Part shown: positions 17,884 to 26,471 of the stretch, one piece after another
How the letters are laid out: each line of letters begins with the position of its first letter
Position numbering within the stretch: position 1 is the first letter of the stretch
Assembly: GCA_002395525.1 (NCBI GenBank)
Contig: DGXE01000078.1
Location: forward strand, 1 to 60,444
Origin: Ruminococcus sp. UBA4240
GTDB taxonomy: Bacteria; Bacillota; Clostridia; Oscillospirales; Ruminococcaceae
Direction: 5' to 3'
DNA: 60,444 nt
The notes under the pieces: model-generated
Database searches by the model: none
What the model was told of the DNA's origin: nothing
What the model saw: the letters and a program-made list of their open reading frames with translations, nothing else
Translations under genes and position numbers: made by a program

Positions 17884-18597
17884 CTAAACACTGTTTTCCC
17901 TGCGGCTTTGACGGCCTGTCCTCAGCTCTCTCAGCACCGCCTTCTGCTCCTCGGTGATGCGGTAGGATTCAAGTGCCTTGCGAATCGCCCTGTTATGGGT
18001 GGCAGTGTCCAGCATATGCCCTTCTATCACGGGGAACACCGCATCCCACTGCTTTGCAAGACCCGTTGCCATGTACCATGCCGCCATCATGCTCACATAG
18101 TATTCATCAGCCCTTACCTGCGCCACCCTCAGGGGCATACTCTCCTCAAAGGCATCGTCAAGGTAGAAGTTCATCAGTATCTTAATACCGTATCTCACCG
18201 TATAGGTGCTGCCGCTTTCCATCCAGCGGTACAGCACCGGCAGCAGTTCCTCCCTGTGCCTTGCAAATGCCTTCGGGCAGCAGCCGTCGCACACCATCCA
18301 GTTGTCAACATAGGGCAGAAAACGTTCTGTCTCCGCAAGGCAGCGGTCATAATCCTTTATTGCCGCTATTATGAAGAAGTGGAGCTCGTTCTCCTCCAGG
18401 TACCTGTGGGGCAGGTCGTTCAGAAACTCCCTGCACAGCTCCTCGTTTTTGGCTGTTTCCTTTGCCATTTTCCGGAGCGTGGGCACACGCACGCCGATAA
18501 CAGTCTCCGGCGGTATATTTGGCACTGTCCGTCTTGTCAGGGCTGCATATCCCTCTTCACCGAGAGGGAAAAGCATATCACTTATCTGCTTCATCAT
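17884..18597 (-). CDS. DNA alkylation repair protein, AlkD-like HEAT-repeat glycosylase
   Basis: A 237-residue all-helical protein of the AlkC/AlkD superfamily, which excises N3- and N7-alkylated bases by trapping DNA on a concave HEAT-repeat surface. The W-x3-D pair of AlkD is present (Trp100 and Asp104 in VDNWMVCDG), as is an Arg at 135 that could match the third key residue. The start overlaps radA by 20 bp; either of two adjacent ATGs (18597, 18594) could be used, both downstream of GGTGA. It is the last gene of the ruvC-to-alkD string; only a weak hairpin followed by a T run (near 17860) suggests termination. Confidence 0.85.
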   Translation of the reverse strand: MMKQISDMLFPLGEEGYAALTRRTVPNIPPETVIGVRVPTLRKMAKETAKNEELCREFLNDLPHRYLEENELHFFIIAAIKDYDRCLAETERFLPYVDNWMVCDGCCPKAFARHREELLPVLYRWMESGSTYTVRYGIKILMNFYLDDAFEESMPLRVAQVRADEYYVSMMAAWYMATGLAKQWDAVFPVIEGHMLDTATHNRAIRKALESYRITEEQKAVLRELRTGRQSRRENSV

Positions 18598-19990
18598 TCC
18601 TGTTCACCGACTTTTTCAGGTATTCAAAGGCCTGCCTTATATTCGATACTGCCACAAGGCCTATCTTGTAGCGCTTTGTGTCCAGCTCCCGCAGGGACAT
18701 TTTCGGTATGATGCAGGTCTCAAAGCCCAGTCTCTGCGCCTCGGCTATGCGCTGGGATATATTGGATATGCCACGTATCTCGCCCCCAAGGCCTATCTCA
18801 CCGAAGGCGGCTATCTTTTCGCTGATGGGGCTGTCCAGATAGCTGCTGAAAAGGGCAAGCGCCACGGGAAGATCCGCTGCCGGCTCATCCAGCCTGAACC
18901 CCCCCACCACGTTCACATACACGTCAAGGGTGCCGTAGAAAAGCCCTGCCCGCTTTTCAAGGACGGCTATGATTATGGCAAGGCGGGCAAAGTCGAAGCC
19001 TGTGGATGTGCGCCTTGGTGCGGAATAGCCCGATTTGGTGACCAGAGCCTGTACCTCTGCCAGGATAGGGCGTGTGCCCTCCATGACACAGCCGATACAG
19101 CACCCCGATACCCCCACAGGCCGCCCGGAGAGGAACATCTCCGAGGGGTTGGGCACCTCTTTCAGCCCCATGTCGCTCATTTCAAAGACACCTATCTCAT
19201 TTGTGGAGCCGTAGCGGTTCTTGATAGCCCTCAGCAGCCTGTAGGACTGGGTGCGCTCCCCCTCAAAGAAGAGCACCGTGTCCACTATATGCTCCATGAC
19301 CTTGGGACCTGCAATGGCGCCGTCCTTGTTTACGTGCCCCACAAGGAATATGGGTATCTCCATATCCTTTGCAAGGTGCATGAACAGGTTGGTGCATTCC
19401 CTTACCTGTGTTATGCTCCCCGAGGCAGAGGATATATCCCGTATGTTCATGGTCTGTATAGAGTCAATTATTGCTATGTCAGGAGCCTGCCTTCTGATGG
19501 CAGTGCATATGGAAAGGGCATCCGTTGAGGAAAGCAGTGAAAGATTCTGTGTCGTGACCTCCAGCCTGTCCGCCCGCAGCTTTACCTGTCTGGCACTCTC
19601 CTCTCCGGAGACATACAGTATGCTGTGATCCTTGCCGAAGTAGGAGCATATCTGCAAAAGCAATGTGGATTTGCCGATGCCCGGCTCTCCTCCCAGCAGC
19701 ACCAGAGAGCCCTTTACAAGCCCTCCTCCCAGTACACGGTCAAGCTCCCCCGTACCTGTGAGATAACGCACCTCATCATCCGTATCAAGCTCAGAGAGCT
19801 TTCGTATCTTGTCCGTAAGATCCGCCGTGCTCTCCGCAGCAGCTGTGCGCCTGCCCGATGACCTGGGTGCCTCCTCTATCACATCCTCCTCAAGGGTGTT
19901 CCACTCGCCGCAGCCCGGGCATCTGCCGTTCCACTTGCTGTATTCACTGCCGCAGGAGGTGCAGACATATACTGTTCTGAGCTTTGGCAT
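18578..19990 (-). CDS. radA: DNA repair protein RadA/Sms
   Basis: A 470-residue hexameric RecA-like helicase that promotes branch migration and processing of recombination intermediates. It has the N-terminal C4 zinc finger (Cys10, 13, 24, 27), Walker A GEPGIGKS (101-108), the RadA-specific KNRYG motif and a C-terminal Lon-protease-like domain (FDFARLAIIIAVLEKR). Length is standard. It starts 1 bp after the GH113 gene stop and overlaps alkD, so it is cotranscribed with DNA-repair and non-repair genes. Confidence 0.96.
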   Translation of the reverse strand: MPKLRTVYVCTSCGSEYSKWNGRCPGCGEWNTLEEDVIEEAPRSSGRRTAAAESTADLTDKIRKLSELDTDDEVRYLTGTGELDRVLGGGLVKGSLVLLGGEPGIGKSTLLLQICSYFGKDHSILYVSGEESARQVKLRADRLEVTTQNLSLLSSTDALSICTAIRRQAPDIAIIDSIQTMNIRDISSASGSITQVRECTNLFMHLAKDMEIPIFLVGHVNKDGAIAGPKVMEHIVDTVLFFEGERTQSYRLLRAIKNRYGSTNEIGVFEMSDMGLKEVPNPSEMFLSGRPVGVSGCCIGCVMEGTRPILAEVQALVTKSGYSAPRRTSTGFDFARLAIIIAVLEKRAGLFYGTLDVYVNVVGGFRLDEPAADLPVALALFSSYLDSPISEKIAAFGEIGLGGEIRGISNISQRIAEAQRLGFETCIIPKMSLRELDTKRYKIGLVAVSNIRQAFEYLKKSVNRNDEADK

Positions 19991-19991
19991 C

Positions 19992-20969
19992 TTACTTCTC
20001 CGTATACCACTTGGTAAGCAGCTTTTCAGTCTTCTTCCCTGCGATCATAAAGCCGGTGTCGCTCCCCAGCTTCTCCTCGGGGGGGAGGAATACAGGCCAG
20101 TCCCACCAGAAGAAGCCTTCAAACCAGGGCTCATCCCAGACAGCACGCAGGGCGCTCTCATAGAACTTTGCCTGCTCATCCTCGTCAAAGGGATTGTCCC
20201 TGTGGACAAAGTCCCAGGGCATGGAGGCACATTCTGCGGCACTGCGGCAGCCTATCTCCATAAAGAGCACCTTTTTCCCGTACTTTTCGGACAGGGCGGC
20301 AAGCTTCTTCTTAGGTGCTTCCCATGCTGTGAGCATTTCCTCTGCGGTGCTTCCTGCACGTCCAACGGGGTAGTATGCGGATGTGCCTATGTAGTCCAGA
20401 ACATCATACCACTGCGCCTTGTCCTCAGTGCCGTGGTTTGCGTTGTACACCAGAGGTCCGTGATAGACCTTCCTCACCTCTTCCACAAGGTGGCGCCAGT
20501 GCTGCTCCTTGTGCTCCGTGCCTACCATCTCACAGCCTATGCACAGCATCTCACAGCCCTTGTATTCGGCTATTTCCGCATAGTGCAGGATAAATGCCTC
20601 ATAGCAGTCGAACCACTCGTTCCAGTAGCTGCGCAGCCGCCCCTTTTCGTCATATACGGGGAACTCCTTTTCGGGGAAGGAGATATTCGCCCGCCATGTG
20701 CCGTCCTCGCAGTTGAGAACAGGCTTCAGGCAGATCTTCAGCCCCTGTCTGTGCATCTCATCTATGCACGCCTCTATCTCCCTGTCGGTGTTGCAGAAGC
20801 GAAAGTCAAAGCCAAAGCGTGTGGATGAAAACTTCTCCTGTGTTACGGCAAATGCCAGTGCCGCCCAGTCGCAGCCCATTGCAGCCATTCTTGCGATGGA
20901 GGCTGCGGAACGCTCTGTGCCAAGCATTCCCTTTCTGCTGCCCCAGCCGTATGTATAGCCCTTTATCAT
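19992..20969 (-). CDS. Glycoside hydrolase family 113 (beta-mannanase-like), cytoplasmic
   Basis: A 325-residue TIM-barrel protein of GH113. The acid/base Glu147 (IGCEMVG) and nucleophile Glu238 (LFMEIG) sit at the ends of strands 4 and 7 as in the Alicyclobacillus GH113 mannanase. There is no signal peptide, so it would act on imported manno-oligosaccharides or another beta-linked oligosaccharide in the cytosol. The ATG at 20969 follows AAGGGG and lies 1 bp after the clpE stop. Its place between a protease ATPase and radA is unexpected; no sugar transporter or other glycosidase is near. Substrate is uncertain. Confidence 0.82.
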   Translation of the reverse strand: MIKGYTYGWGSRKGMLGTERSAASIARMAAMGCDWAALAFAVTQEKFSSTRFGFDFRFCNTDREIEACIDEMHRQGLKICLKPVLNCEDGTWRANISFPEKEFPVYDEKGRLRSYWNEWFDCYEAFILHYAEIAEYKGCEMLCIGCEMVGTEHKEQHWRHLVEEVRKVYHGPLVYNANHGTEDKAQWYDVLDYIGTSAYYPVGRAGSTAEEMLTAWEAPKKKLAALSEKYGKKVLFMEIGCRSAAECASMPWDFVHRDNPFDEDEQAKFYESALRAVWDEPWFEGFFWWDWPVFLPPEEKLGSDTGFMIAGKKTEKLLTKWYTEK

Positions 20970-20970
20970 G

Positions 20971-23253
20971 TTATTCCCCTTTTATTACTATCTCTCCTGC
21001 ATCAGCAGTGATATTTATAGTATTAATGCCTGTGCCTGCGTGCTCCACGATGATATCAGCCACCTTGTCCTCCACGGTGTCACGTATAACTCCCCGCAGA
21101 TCTCTTGCACCGTATTTGCCGCCGTATGCCTTGTGTGCAAGGGCAGCAAGGGCATTGTCATCGTACCTGAGCTCCAGCCCCTTCTCTCCCAGGGGTGAGC
21201 GCATCTCCTCAAGCATAAGGCCTGCTATCTTCGCAAAGCTCTCCTCGGACAGGGTGTTGAACACAACTATTGCATCCACTCTGCCTATGAACTCAGGGCG
21301 CAGGAAGTCGTTGAGCCCCTTCATGGCCTTATCCCTGCTCATCTGGCTGTCGGTCTTGTTAAAGCCTAAGGATGTGGTCTTGTCTGATGAGCCTGCATTT
21401 GAGGTCATGCAGATGATCGTATTCTCAAAGTTTACCGAGCGGCCCTGGGCATCGTTTACCTTCCCCTCGTCAAGTATCTGCAGAAGCAGGTTCATCACAT
21501 CGGGATGAGCCTTTTCTATCTCATCGAACAGTATTACCGAATAGGGGTGGCGGCGCACCTTCTCCGTAAGCTGTCCCGCCTCATCATAGCCCACATATCC
21601 CGGAGGCGAGCCTATAAGCCTTGCCACGGTGTGCTTTTCCATAAACTCCGTCATATCAATGCGGATAAGGGTGTCTATGCCGTCAAAAAGCTCCTCGTTT
21701 ATGACCTTGACAAGCTCTGTCTTCCCCACGCCCGTAGGACCTACGAATATGAAGGATGCAGGTCTGCGGCGCTCGGAAAGGCGCACCCTCGTCCTGCGTA
21801 TTGCCCGTGCCACGGCGGCAACAGCCTCATCCTGCCCTATGATGCGCTCCTTCATCCTGTCCTCAAGGGCAGCAAGGCGCCTGAATTCCGTTTCCTCTAT
21901 CCTGTTTGCGGGGATTCCCGTCCACAGCTCTATGACCCTTGCAAGATCCGCATCCGTGACCTCCACGTTCTGTGCGGCAGCCTTCACCTCATCAAGCTCG
22001 CTCTGCTCACGCATGAGCCTTGTGCGCTTATCCGCCAGCTTTTCATAGTCGGGCTCCTCTGCCTCCTCTATGCTCTTTACCTCCTCCTCAAGGGCGGTAA
22101 CGCTCTTTGAAAGGCGGTGCTCATCGGAAAGCTCACGGCTTGATATGCTTCTGTTGGCGCAGGCCTCATCAAGCAGGTCTATGGCCTTGTCGGGGAGGAA
22201 GCGGTCATTGATGTACCGCTCAGCCAGCACAGCGCAAAGGCGGAGACGGTCGTCGCTTATCTTCACCTTGTGGTGGTTCTCATAGTAGCCCCTTATGCCC
22301 TTTAGCACCTCTATGGTATCCTCTATGGTGGGCTCGTTTATGGTAACAGGCTGGAAACGCCTTTCAAGAGCCGCATCCTTTTCAATGTGCTTGCGGTACT
22401 CCTTGAAGGTGGTGGCGCCTATGACCTGCACCTCACCACGGGAAAGGGCGGGCTTCAATAGATTTGCGGCATTCATGGAGGAGCCCTCGGACTCCCCTGC
22501 CCCTACCAGCCTGTGTATCTCATCTATGAAAAGGATAATGTTCCCTTCCTTGGTCACCTCGTCGATAAGCCCCTTCATGCGGCTCTCAAACTGCCCCCTG
22601 AACTGGGTACCTGCCACCAGTGCCGTAAGATCAAGCAGGAATACCTCCTTGTCCTCTAACTGGAAGGGCACCTTCCCCTCTACTATGCGCTGGGCAATGC
22701 CCTCGGCGACCGCAGTCTTGCCCACGCCGGGCTCACCAATAAGGCATGGGTTGTTCTTCTGTCTGCGGCACAGTATCTGCACCGCACGGGCTATCTCCGT
22801 ATCACGTCCGATTATCCTGTCAAGTCTGCCCTCCCTTGCCTTTGCAGTCAGATCCTCGCAGAATGCGTCAAGGTACTTGCGTTCCTTCTTCTTCTTTGTG
22901 TCGTCCTTTACCTTGGGACGCTCCCGTCTTTCGGTTATCTGCTGCTCGCCGCTGTCATTCTCCGCCTTTTCCCCCTGGGTACCCTTGAAAAGTGCATTGA
23001 TGAAGTTGGGTATGGACTGGGCGCCTCCCTCGGTGAACATATCCATTCCGAAGCCCCCCATATCCCCCATGGAATCGGCAAAGGCCTCCACCTCTTCATC
23101 GGAAATGCCCATCTGATCAAGGTATTCCTTCACCTGAGGCAGGTTCATATTCTTGGCGCATACAAGACAAAGCCCCTCGCTGTTCATCTTTCCGTGATCC
23201 ATAGTCTGTATGAAGAGCATGGCCTGTCTTTTTTTGCATCTGTTGCAAAGCAT
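20971..23253 (-). CDS. clpE: Clp protease ATP-binding subunit, ClpE type
   Basis: A 760-residue Hsp100 unfoldase. The N terminus carries a C4 zinc finger (Cys3, 6, 29, 32) instead of the ClpC double repeat, which marks ClpE. Two AAA+ modules follow with Walker A GEPGVGKT and GPTGVGKT, a short coiled middle domain between them, and an LGF tripeptide in the second module that fits the ClpP-docking loop. It feeds damaged proteins to ClpP, which is not encoded here. ATG 23253 has AAAGGA 8 nt before it; upstream in-frame codons overlap cvpA. No CtsR box (GGTCAAA repeats) was found in the gap. Confidence 0.92.
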   Translation of the reverse strand: MLCNRCKKRQAMLFIQTMDHGKMNSEGLCLVCAKNMNLPQVKEYLDQMGISDEEVEAFADSMGDMGGFGMDMFTEGGAQSIPNFINALFKGTQGEKAENDSGEQQITERRERPKVKDDTKKKKERKYLDAFCEDLTAKAREGRLDRIIGRDTEIARAVQILCRRQKNNPCLIGEPGVGKTAVAEGIAQRIVEGKVPFQLEDKEVFLLDLTALVAGTQFRGQFESRMKGLIDEVTKEGNIILFIDEIHRLVGAGESEGSSMNAANLLKPALSRGEVQVIGATTFKEYRKHIEKDAALERRFQPVTINEPTIEDTIEVLKGIRGYYENHHKVKISDDRLRLCAVLAERYINDRFLPDKAIDLLDEACANRSISSRELSDEHRLSKSVTALEEEVKSIEEAEEPDYEKLADKRTRLMREQSELDEVKAAAQNVEVTDADLARVIELWTGIPANRIEETEFRRLAALEDRMKERIIGQDEAVAAVARAIRRTRVRLSERRRPASFIFVGPTGVGKTELVKVINEELFDGIDTLIRIDMTEFMEKHTVARLIGSPPGYVGYDEAGQLTEKVRRHPYSVILFDEIEKAHPDVMNLLLQILDEGKVNDAQGRSVNFENTIICMTSNAGSSDKTTSLGFNKTDSQMSRDKAMKGLNDFLRPEFIGRVDAIVVFNTLSEESFAKIAGLMLEEMRSPLGEKGLELRYDDNALAALAHKAYGGKYGARDLRGVIRDTVEDKVADIIVEHAGTGINTINITADAGEIVIKGE

Positions 23254-23300
23254 GGGATCAATCCTTTCAGTAACTGCTTGCTGCCGTACACCGCAGCCTG

Positions 23301-24275
23301 TCATTGTATCATTCCGTTTATCAGATAGAATATATGTTTAAACACGATAGTGCCTGATATTATGTCCTCATTCAGGTAGTCAAAATCCCCTATGAAGCGG
23401 AAAGCCATCACACACACAAACACTATGGCAAACACTGCCACACTGCTGCCAAGAGTGCCAAGCAGGGCACCCAGCACCCTGTCTGTGAGATTCACAGCCT
23501 TTAAGCGCCTGACTATCAGCAGCACTATGCGAACAATAAGGTTCAGCACGGCACTCACTATCACAAACGCCCCGGCCCAGACCACTGTTCTCAGTGCCCT
23601 TATCGCCGCAGGACGCACAAGGCTCTGCTCGATGTATTCCGCTGTGTCCTCGTAGCCTGTGCGGGTCTTTGTCTGCTCCTGGTCAAGTATCTCTGTAAGG
23701 AGCACCTCTATGAGCTTCTTATCGGAGATCACCTCATGTATCTTTTCCGGGGATACCTCTATCCCGAAGGGCAGCCTGCCGTTTATGCCCTCTGCCACTT
23801 CCTCGCTGTACCTATCGGCGGTGGAGTCAACAGCAGAGCTTACCCTTTCATCTGCAAGCACATCCCGGACGGTAATGCCCAGGAAGTCCCCCACACCAAG
23901 GACAAAGTCCCCTATCTGCTCCTCATGCTTTGAGGCAAAGTCCATTATCCCCTGGGATATGCTCTCCCCGGCACTTTTCCCCACAATGCTCCCGGCAGCA
24001 TTCCCCACTGTATCTGATACAGCCGTCCGGAGCCTGTCCACGGCCTGCTGCTTTGCATTGTCCATGGAGGTGCTTATCACCTGTGCCACCTTTTCATGGA
24101 GGTATTCATCGTATATATCGCCGCAGACAGCATCCGTTGATATGACCGATGCCGCCGTCACCGCAAGCAGCATACACACAAAGCGCAGCACAGCAGCAAG
24201 GAATCCCCTGCGTGCGCCTGATATGATGCCATACAGCAGTATCACCAGAATGATGATATCGAATACATAAGACAT
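23301..24275 (-). CDS. CvpA-family membrane protein
   Basis: A 324-residue protein with two N-terminal membrane helices (about 5-50, including RRGFLAAVLR, characteristic of CvpA), a long amphipathic, probably extracytoplasmic middle region (about 55-225), and two further helices (about 230-300). CvpA was first linked to colicin V export; in Firmicutes its role is unclear, perhaps in envelope homeostasis. It is larger than typical CvpA (about 160-180 residues) because of the middle insert. It sits 46 bp after the DUF5711 gene, a pairing I recall from other Ruminococcaceae. Confidence 0.8.
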   Translation of the reverse strand: MSYVFDIIILVILLYGIISGARRGFLAAVLRFVCMLLAVTAASVISTDAVCGDIYDEYLHEKVAQVISTSMDNAKQQAVDRLRTAVSDTVGNAAGSIVGKSAGESISQGIMDFASKHEEQIGDFVLGVGDFLGITVRDVLADERVSSAVDSTADRYSEEVAEGINGRLPFGIEVSPEKIHEVISDKKLIEVLLTEILDQEQTKTRTGYEDTAEYIEQSLVRPAAIRALRTVVWAGAFVIVSAVLNLIVRIVLLIVRRLKAVNLTDRVLGALLGTLGSSVAVFAIVFVCVMAFRFIGDFDYLNEDIISGTIVFKHIFYLINGMIQ

Positions 24276-24321
24276 TGCGAACGTTCCTTTGTCACACTCC
24301 CGGCTGTGTCGGTACAGGCGG

Positions 24322-25506
24322 TCATCTTGCGTAGGGCACTCTGTTTATGCTCTCATACCCCGCAAGGAAGATATATTTCCCGTTCCTGCAAAGGCTCTCA
24401 TAGCGGTCTTCAAGCACCACTCTGCCTGTTATCTGTCCGTCGGGGGAATATACCACCACTTCATTTTCGTACAGCACATACACCTCGCCGCCGTAGGAAT
24501 ATATATCCAGCACGGTCTTGTCAAGGGGCTCGGTATGGACTTCCTTCCCCATGGCAAGCATTACAAGCTGTGTGCGCCTGAGCTCGGAATTCTCCATAAG
24601 CACCGCAGAAACATCGTCCCCTGTGCTGTATGCCGCAATGGGGTCGGGATATTCATAGGAGGAGATGAGAATGCCGTTTGAGTCAAATTCATAGAAGCCT
24701 GTATCCCCGGTCATGGCGATCGTGCCATTGGAGCGTATGGAGACATTCATGGACAGTGTGGGTACGGAGCTGCTCTCCCACACAGGATCATTGCTGGAAA
24801 AGTCATAGCGTATGAGCCCGGAACGCAGAGTGCCCTGCTCGGCAGTGATGACCGTGATTATGCAGCCTGTGCAGTCATTTGTGAAGGTGACATCTATTAT
24901 CCTGCTGTCATAGCTTGAATACTTGAACTGCTCGTCCCCCGTATCATCGTATACGATAAGCTGTGAAAGATACCTGTCCGAGCGGGTCACTACCGCCGCC
25001 TGATCCTTTGATGAAAGGCGGGCAAGGTATATAACATCATCCGCAAAGAGGTCGTATATGTTCTTGTATCTGCTTTCAAGCCTGAACTCCGTGCCGCCCA
25101 CATCGTAGATGAGCGCCTTTGTCTTTGAGGTCACAAGTATGGGATTTGCAAGGGCGTGCTGTGATGTGTTGGTCTCCTTGCCGTCAAGATTATATATACG
25201 CAGTCTTGAATCATCAAGCACTGCAATGGCTCCGTCCATGGGGAGCAGCTGGAATTCCCCGCTGCTGTCCAGAGCTATGGGGAATGAGCCCTTGGAGGTC
25301 TGTCCGGTGGTGCTGTCCGCAGCATCGGAGGTATCCGCCGGCTTTTCAAAGAGCGCCTCAAATGCGGGGAGCCATTTGCTCCTTGTAAACACGGCAGCAA
25401 CAGCCACCGCCACTAAAAGCACTATCAGCACAGTCCTGAGTATGAGGGCATTCATGCGCTTGCGCTCACGCTCACGGCGAAGCTCAGATATATCGGTAAC
25501 TGCCAT
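24322..25506 (-). CDS. DUF5711-like membrane-anchored beta-propeller-type protein
   Basis: A 394-residue protein with a charged cytosolic N terminus (about 1-20), one membrane helix (about 21-41) and a large external domain of repeated beta-rich blades (LPMDGAIAVLDDSRLRIYNL and similar), suggestive of a WD40/PQQ-like propeller. I recognise it as resembling DUF5711; function is unknown. Of three closely spaced starts (GTG 25515, ATG 25512, ATG 25506), the ATG at 25506 is best placed, 8 nt after GGAG. It lies between truA and cvpA in the long operon. Confidence 0.65.
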   Translation of the reverse strand: MAVTDISELRRERERKRMNALILRTVLIVLLVAVAVAAVFTRSKWLPAFEALFEKPADTSDAADSTTGQTSKGSFPIALDSSGEFQLLPMDGAIAVLDDSRLRIYNLDGKETNTSQHALANPILVTSKTKALIYDVGGTEFRLESRYKNIYDLFADDVIYLARLSSKDQAAVVTRSDRYLSQLIVYDDTGDEQFKYSSYDSRIIDVTFTNDCTGCIITVITAEQGTLRSGLIRYDFSSNDPVWESSSVPTLSMNVSIRSNGTIAMTGDTGFYEFDSNGILISSYEYPDPIAAYSTGDDVSAVLMENSELRRTQLVMLAMGKEVHTEPLDKTVLDIYSYGGEVYVLYENEVVVYSPDGQITGRVVLEDRYESLCRNGKYIFLAGYESINRVPYAR

Positions 25507-25562
25507 GTTCATCACTCCTTTTTCAGGACAGTCTTATACTGTTTTATCAAACCGTCACTCTT

Positions 25563-26300
25563 TTAATACATCACTCTGTTGAGGTACAGCCCGTCGGGAG
25601 GGGCTGTGCGCCCTGCCAGTGTGCGGTCACGGGCGGCTATTATGCGGGGTATGTCTCCACGGGGGATGCGCCCCTCGTTTACTTCAAGCAGAGTGCCTGT
25701 AATTATCCGCACCATGTTATACAAAAAGCCGTCCCCGCTGATGAGCAGATCTACCTCGTCGCCGTCACGGACAACAGTGCAGCTGTACACTGTCCGTGTG
25801 CAGTCCTCCTTCATCCCCAGGGCGCCGCAGAAGGAGGTAAAATCCTGTGTGCCATCTATGCACTTCGCCTCATGGGAGAGAAGACCCGCGTCAAGGGGTC
25901 TGTCATAGAACAGCGCCTTGCCCGCCAGAAAGGGATCACGCACCCTGCGGTTGATGATGCGATACAGGTATTCCTTCCCCCGGCAGGAGTAGCGGGCATG
26001 GAAATCCGCCTCAGCCTCCTCACAGGAGAAAAACACAATGTCGTCGGGCAGCAGGGAATTGCCGCCCCGAATTATATTCTCACAGGGAATGGCATTGTCG
26101 GTGTGAAAATTAAAGAAAAATTCTCTGGCATGGACTCCCGCATCCGTCCGGGAGCAGCCGTTTATCTGCACCCTCTGTGCGGTGAGCCTTGACAGCACAT
26201 CCTCCACCACGTTCTGAACGGCGACGGAGTTGTTCTGCCGCTGAAATCCGTGATATGCGGTGCCGCAGAATGCCATTCCTATTTTGATATTACGAAGCAT
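25563..26300 (-). CDS. truA: tRNA pseudouridine synthase A
   Basis: A 245-residue enzyme that converts U38-U40 of the anticodon stem of tRNAs to pseudouridine. The catalytic Asp53 lies in GCSRTDAGVHA, and the family RxDY-like and C-terminal GDGFLYNMVR motifs are present. The ATG at 26300 is chosen, with AGGTTG upstream; a TTG two codons earlier would overlap that site. It follows the ecfA1-ecfA2-ecfT genes, an order common in Firmicutes near ribosomal protein operons, but here no ribosomal protein genes are present and 168 bp of repeat-rich DNA separates it from ecfT. Confidence 0.95.
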   Translation of the reverse strand: MLRNIKIGMAFCGTAYHGFQRQNNSVAVQNVVEDVLSRLTAQRVQINGCSRTDAGVHAREFFFNFHTDNAIPCENIIRGGNSLLPDDIVFFSCEEAEADFHARYSCRGKEYLYRIINRRVRDPFLAGKALFYDRPLDAGLLSHEAKCIDGTQDFTSFCGALGMKEDCTRTVYSCTVVRDGDEVDLLISGDGFLYNMVRIITGTLLEVNEGRIPRGDIPRIIAARDRTLAGRTAPPDGLYLNRVMY

Positions 26301-26328
26301 GATCAACCTACAAGAAGCAAGAGGCAGG

Positions 26329-26379
26329 GAGCAGAACGGACTGCCGGAGACCGGCTGTCACTCCTGCTCTTTCTTTTTT
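26329..26379 (+). terminator. Terminator-like hairpin pointing against the operon (ecfT-truA gap)
   Basis: On + GAGCAG...GACTGCCGG-AGA-CCGGCTGTC...CTGCTC (26329-26369) is followed by TTTCTTTTTT. No + strand gene precedes it. On the - strand, in which the flanking genes are read, it forms a hairpin without a T run, so it should not terminate the operon. Confidence 0.6.
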
Positions 26380-26427
26380 AAACGTACTGAACTCATTGAT
26401 AATCAGAGGGAACGAAGCTATATGTTC

Positions 26428-26471
26428 CTCATCACAGTTCTAGCCCCTAGCCCCCTGATCCCTAGCCCCTA
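26428..26471 (-). repeat. Short tandem repeat of CTAGGGG type at the ecfT stop codon
   Basis: On - the ecfT stop codon TAG is the first part of a degenerate tandem array: units GGGGCTAG and GGGATCAG repeat directly after it. It resembles the short tandemly repeated repetitive sequences known from cyanobacteria. A hairpin (GAGGAAC/GTTCCCTC) lies just downstream. Confidence 0.6.

Noticed and set aside
18371..19528. 385-codon open frame on + opposite alkD and radA
   Set aside because: Antisense to conserved genes on - and lacks start signals.
23254..23300. CtsR operator before clpE
   Set aside because: No tandem GGTCAAA heptamers occur in the gap or the end of cvpA.
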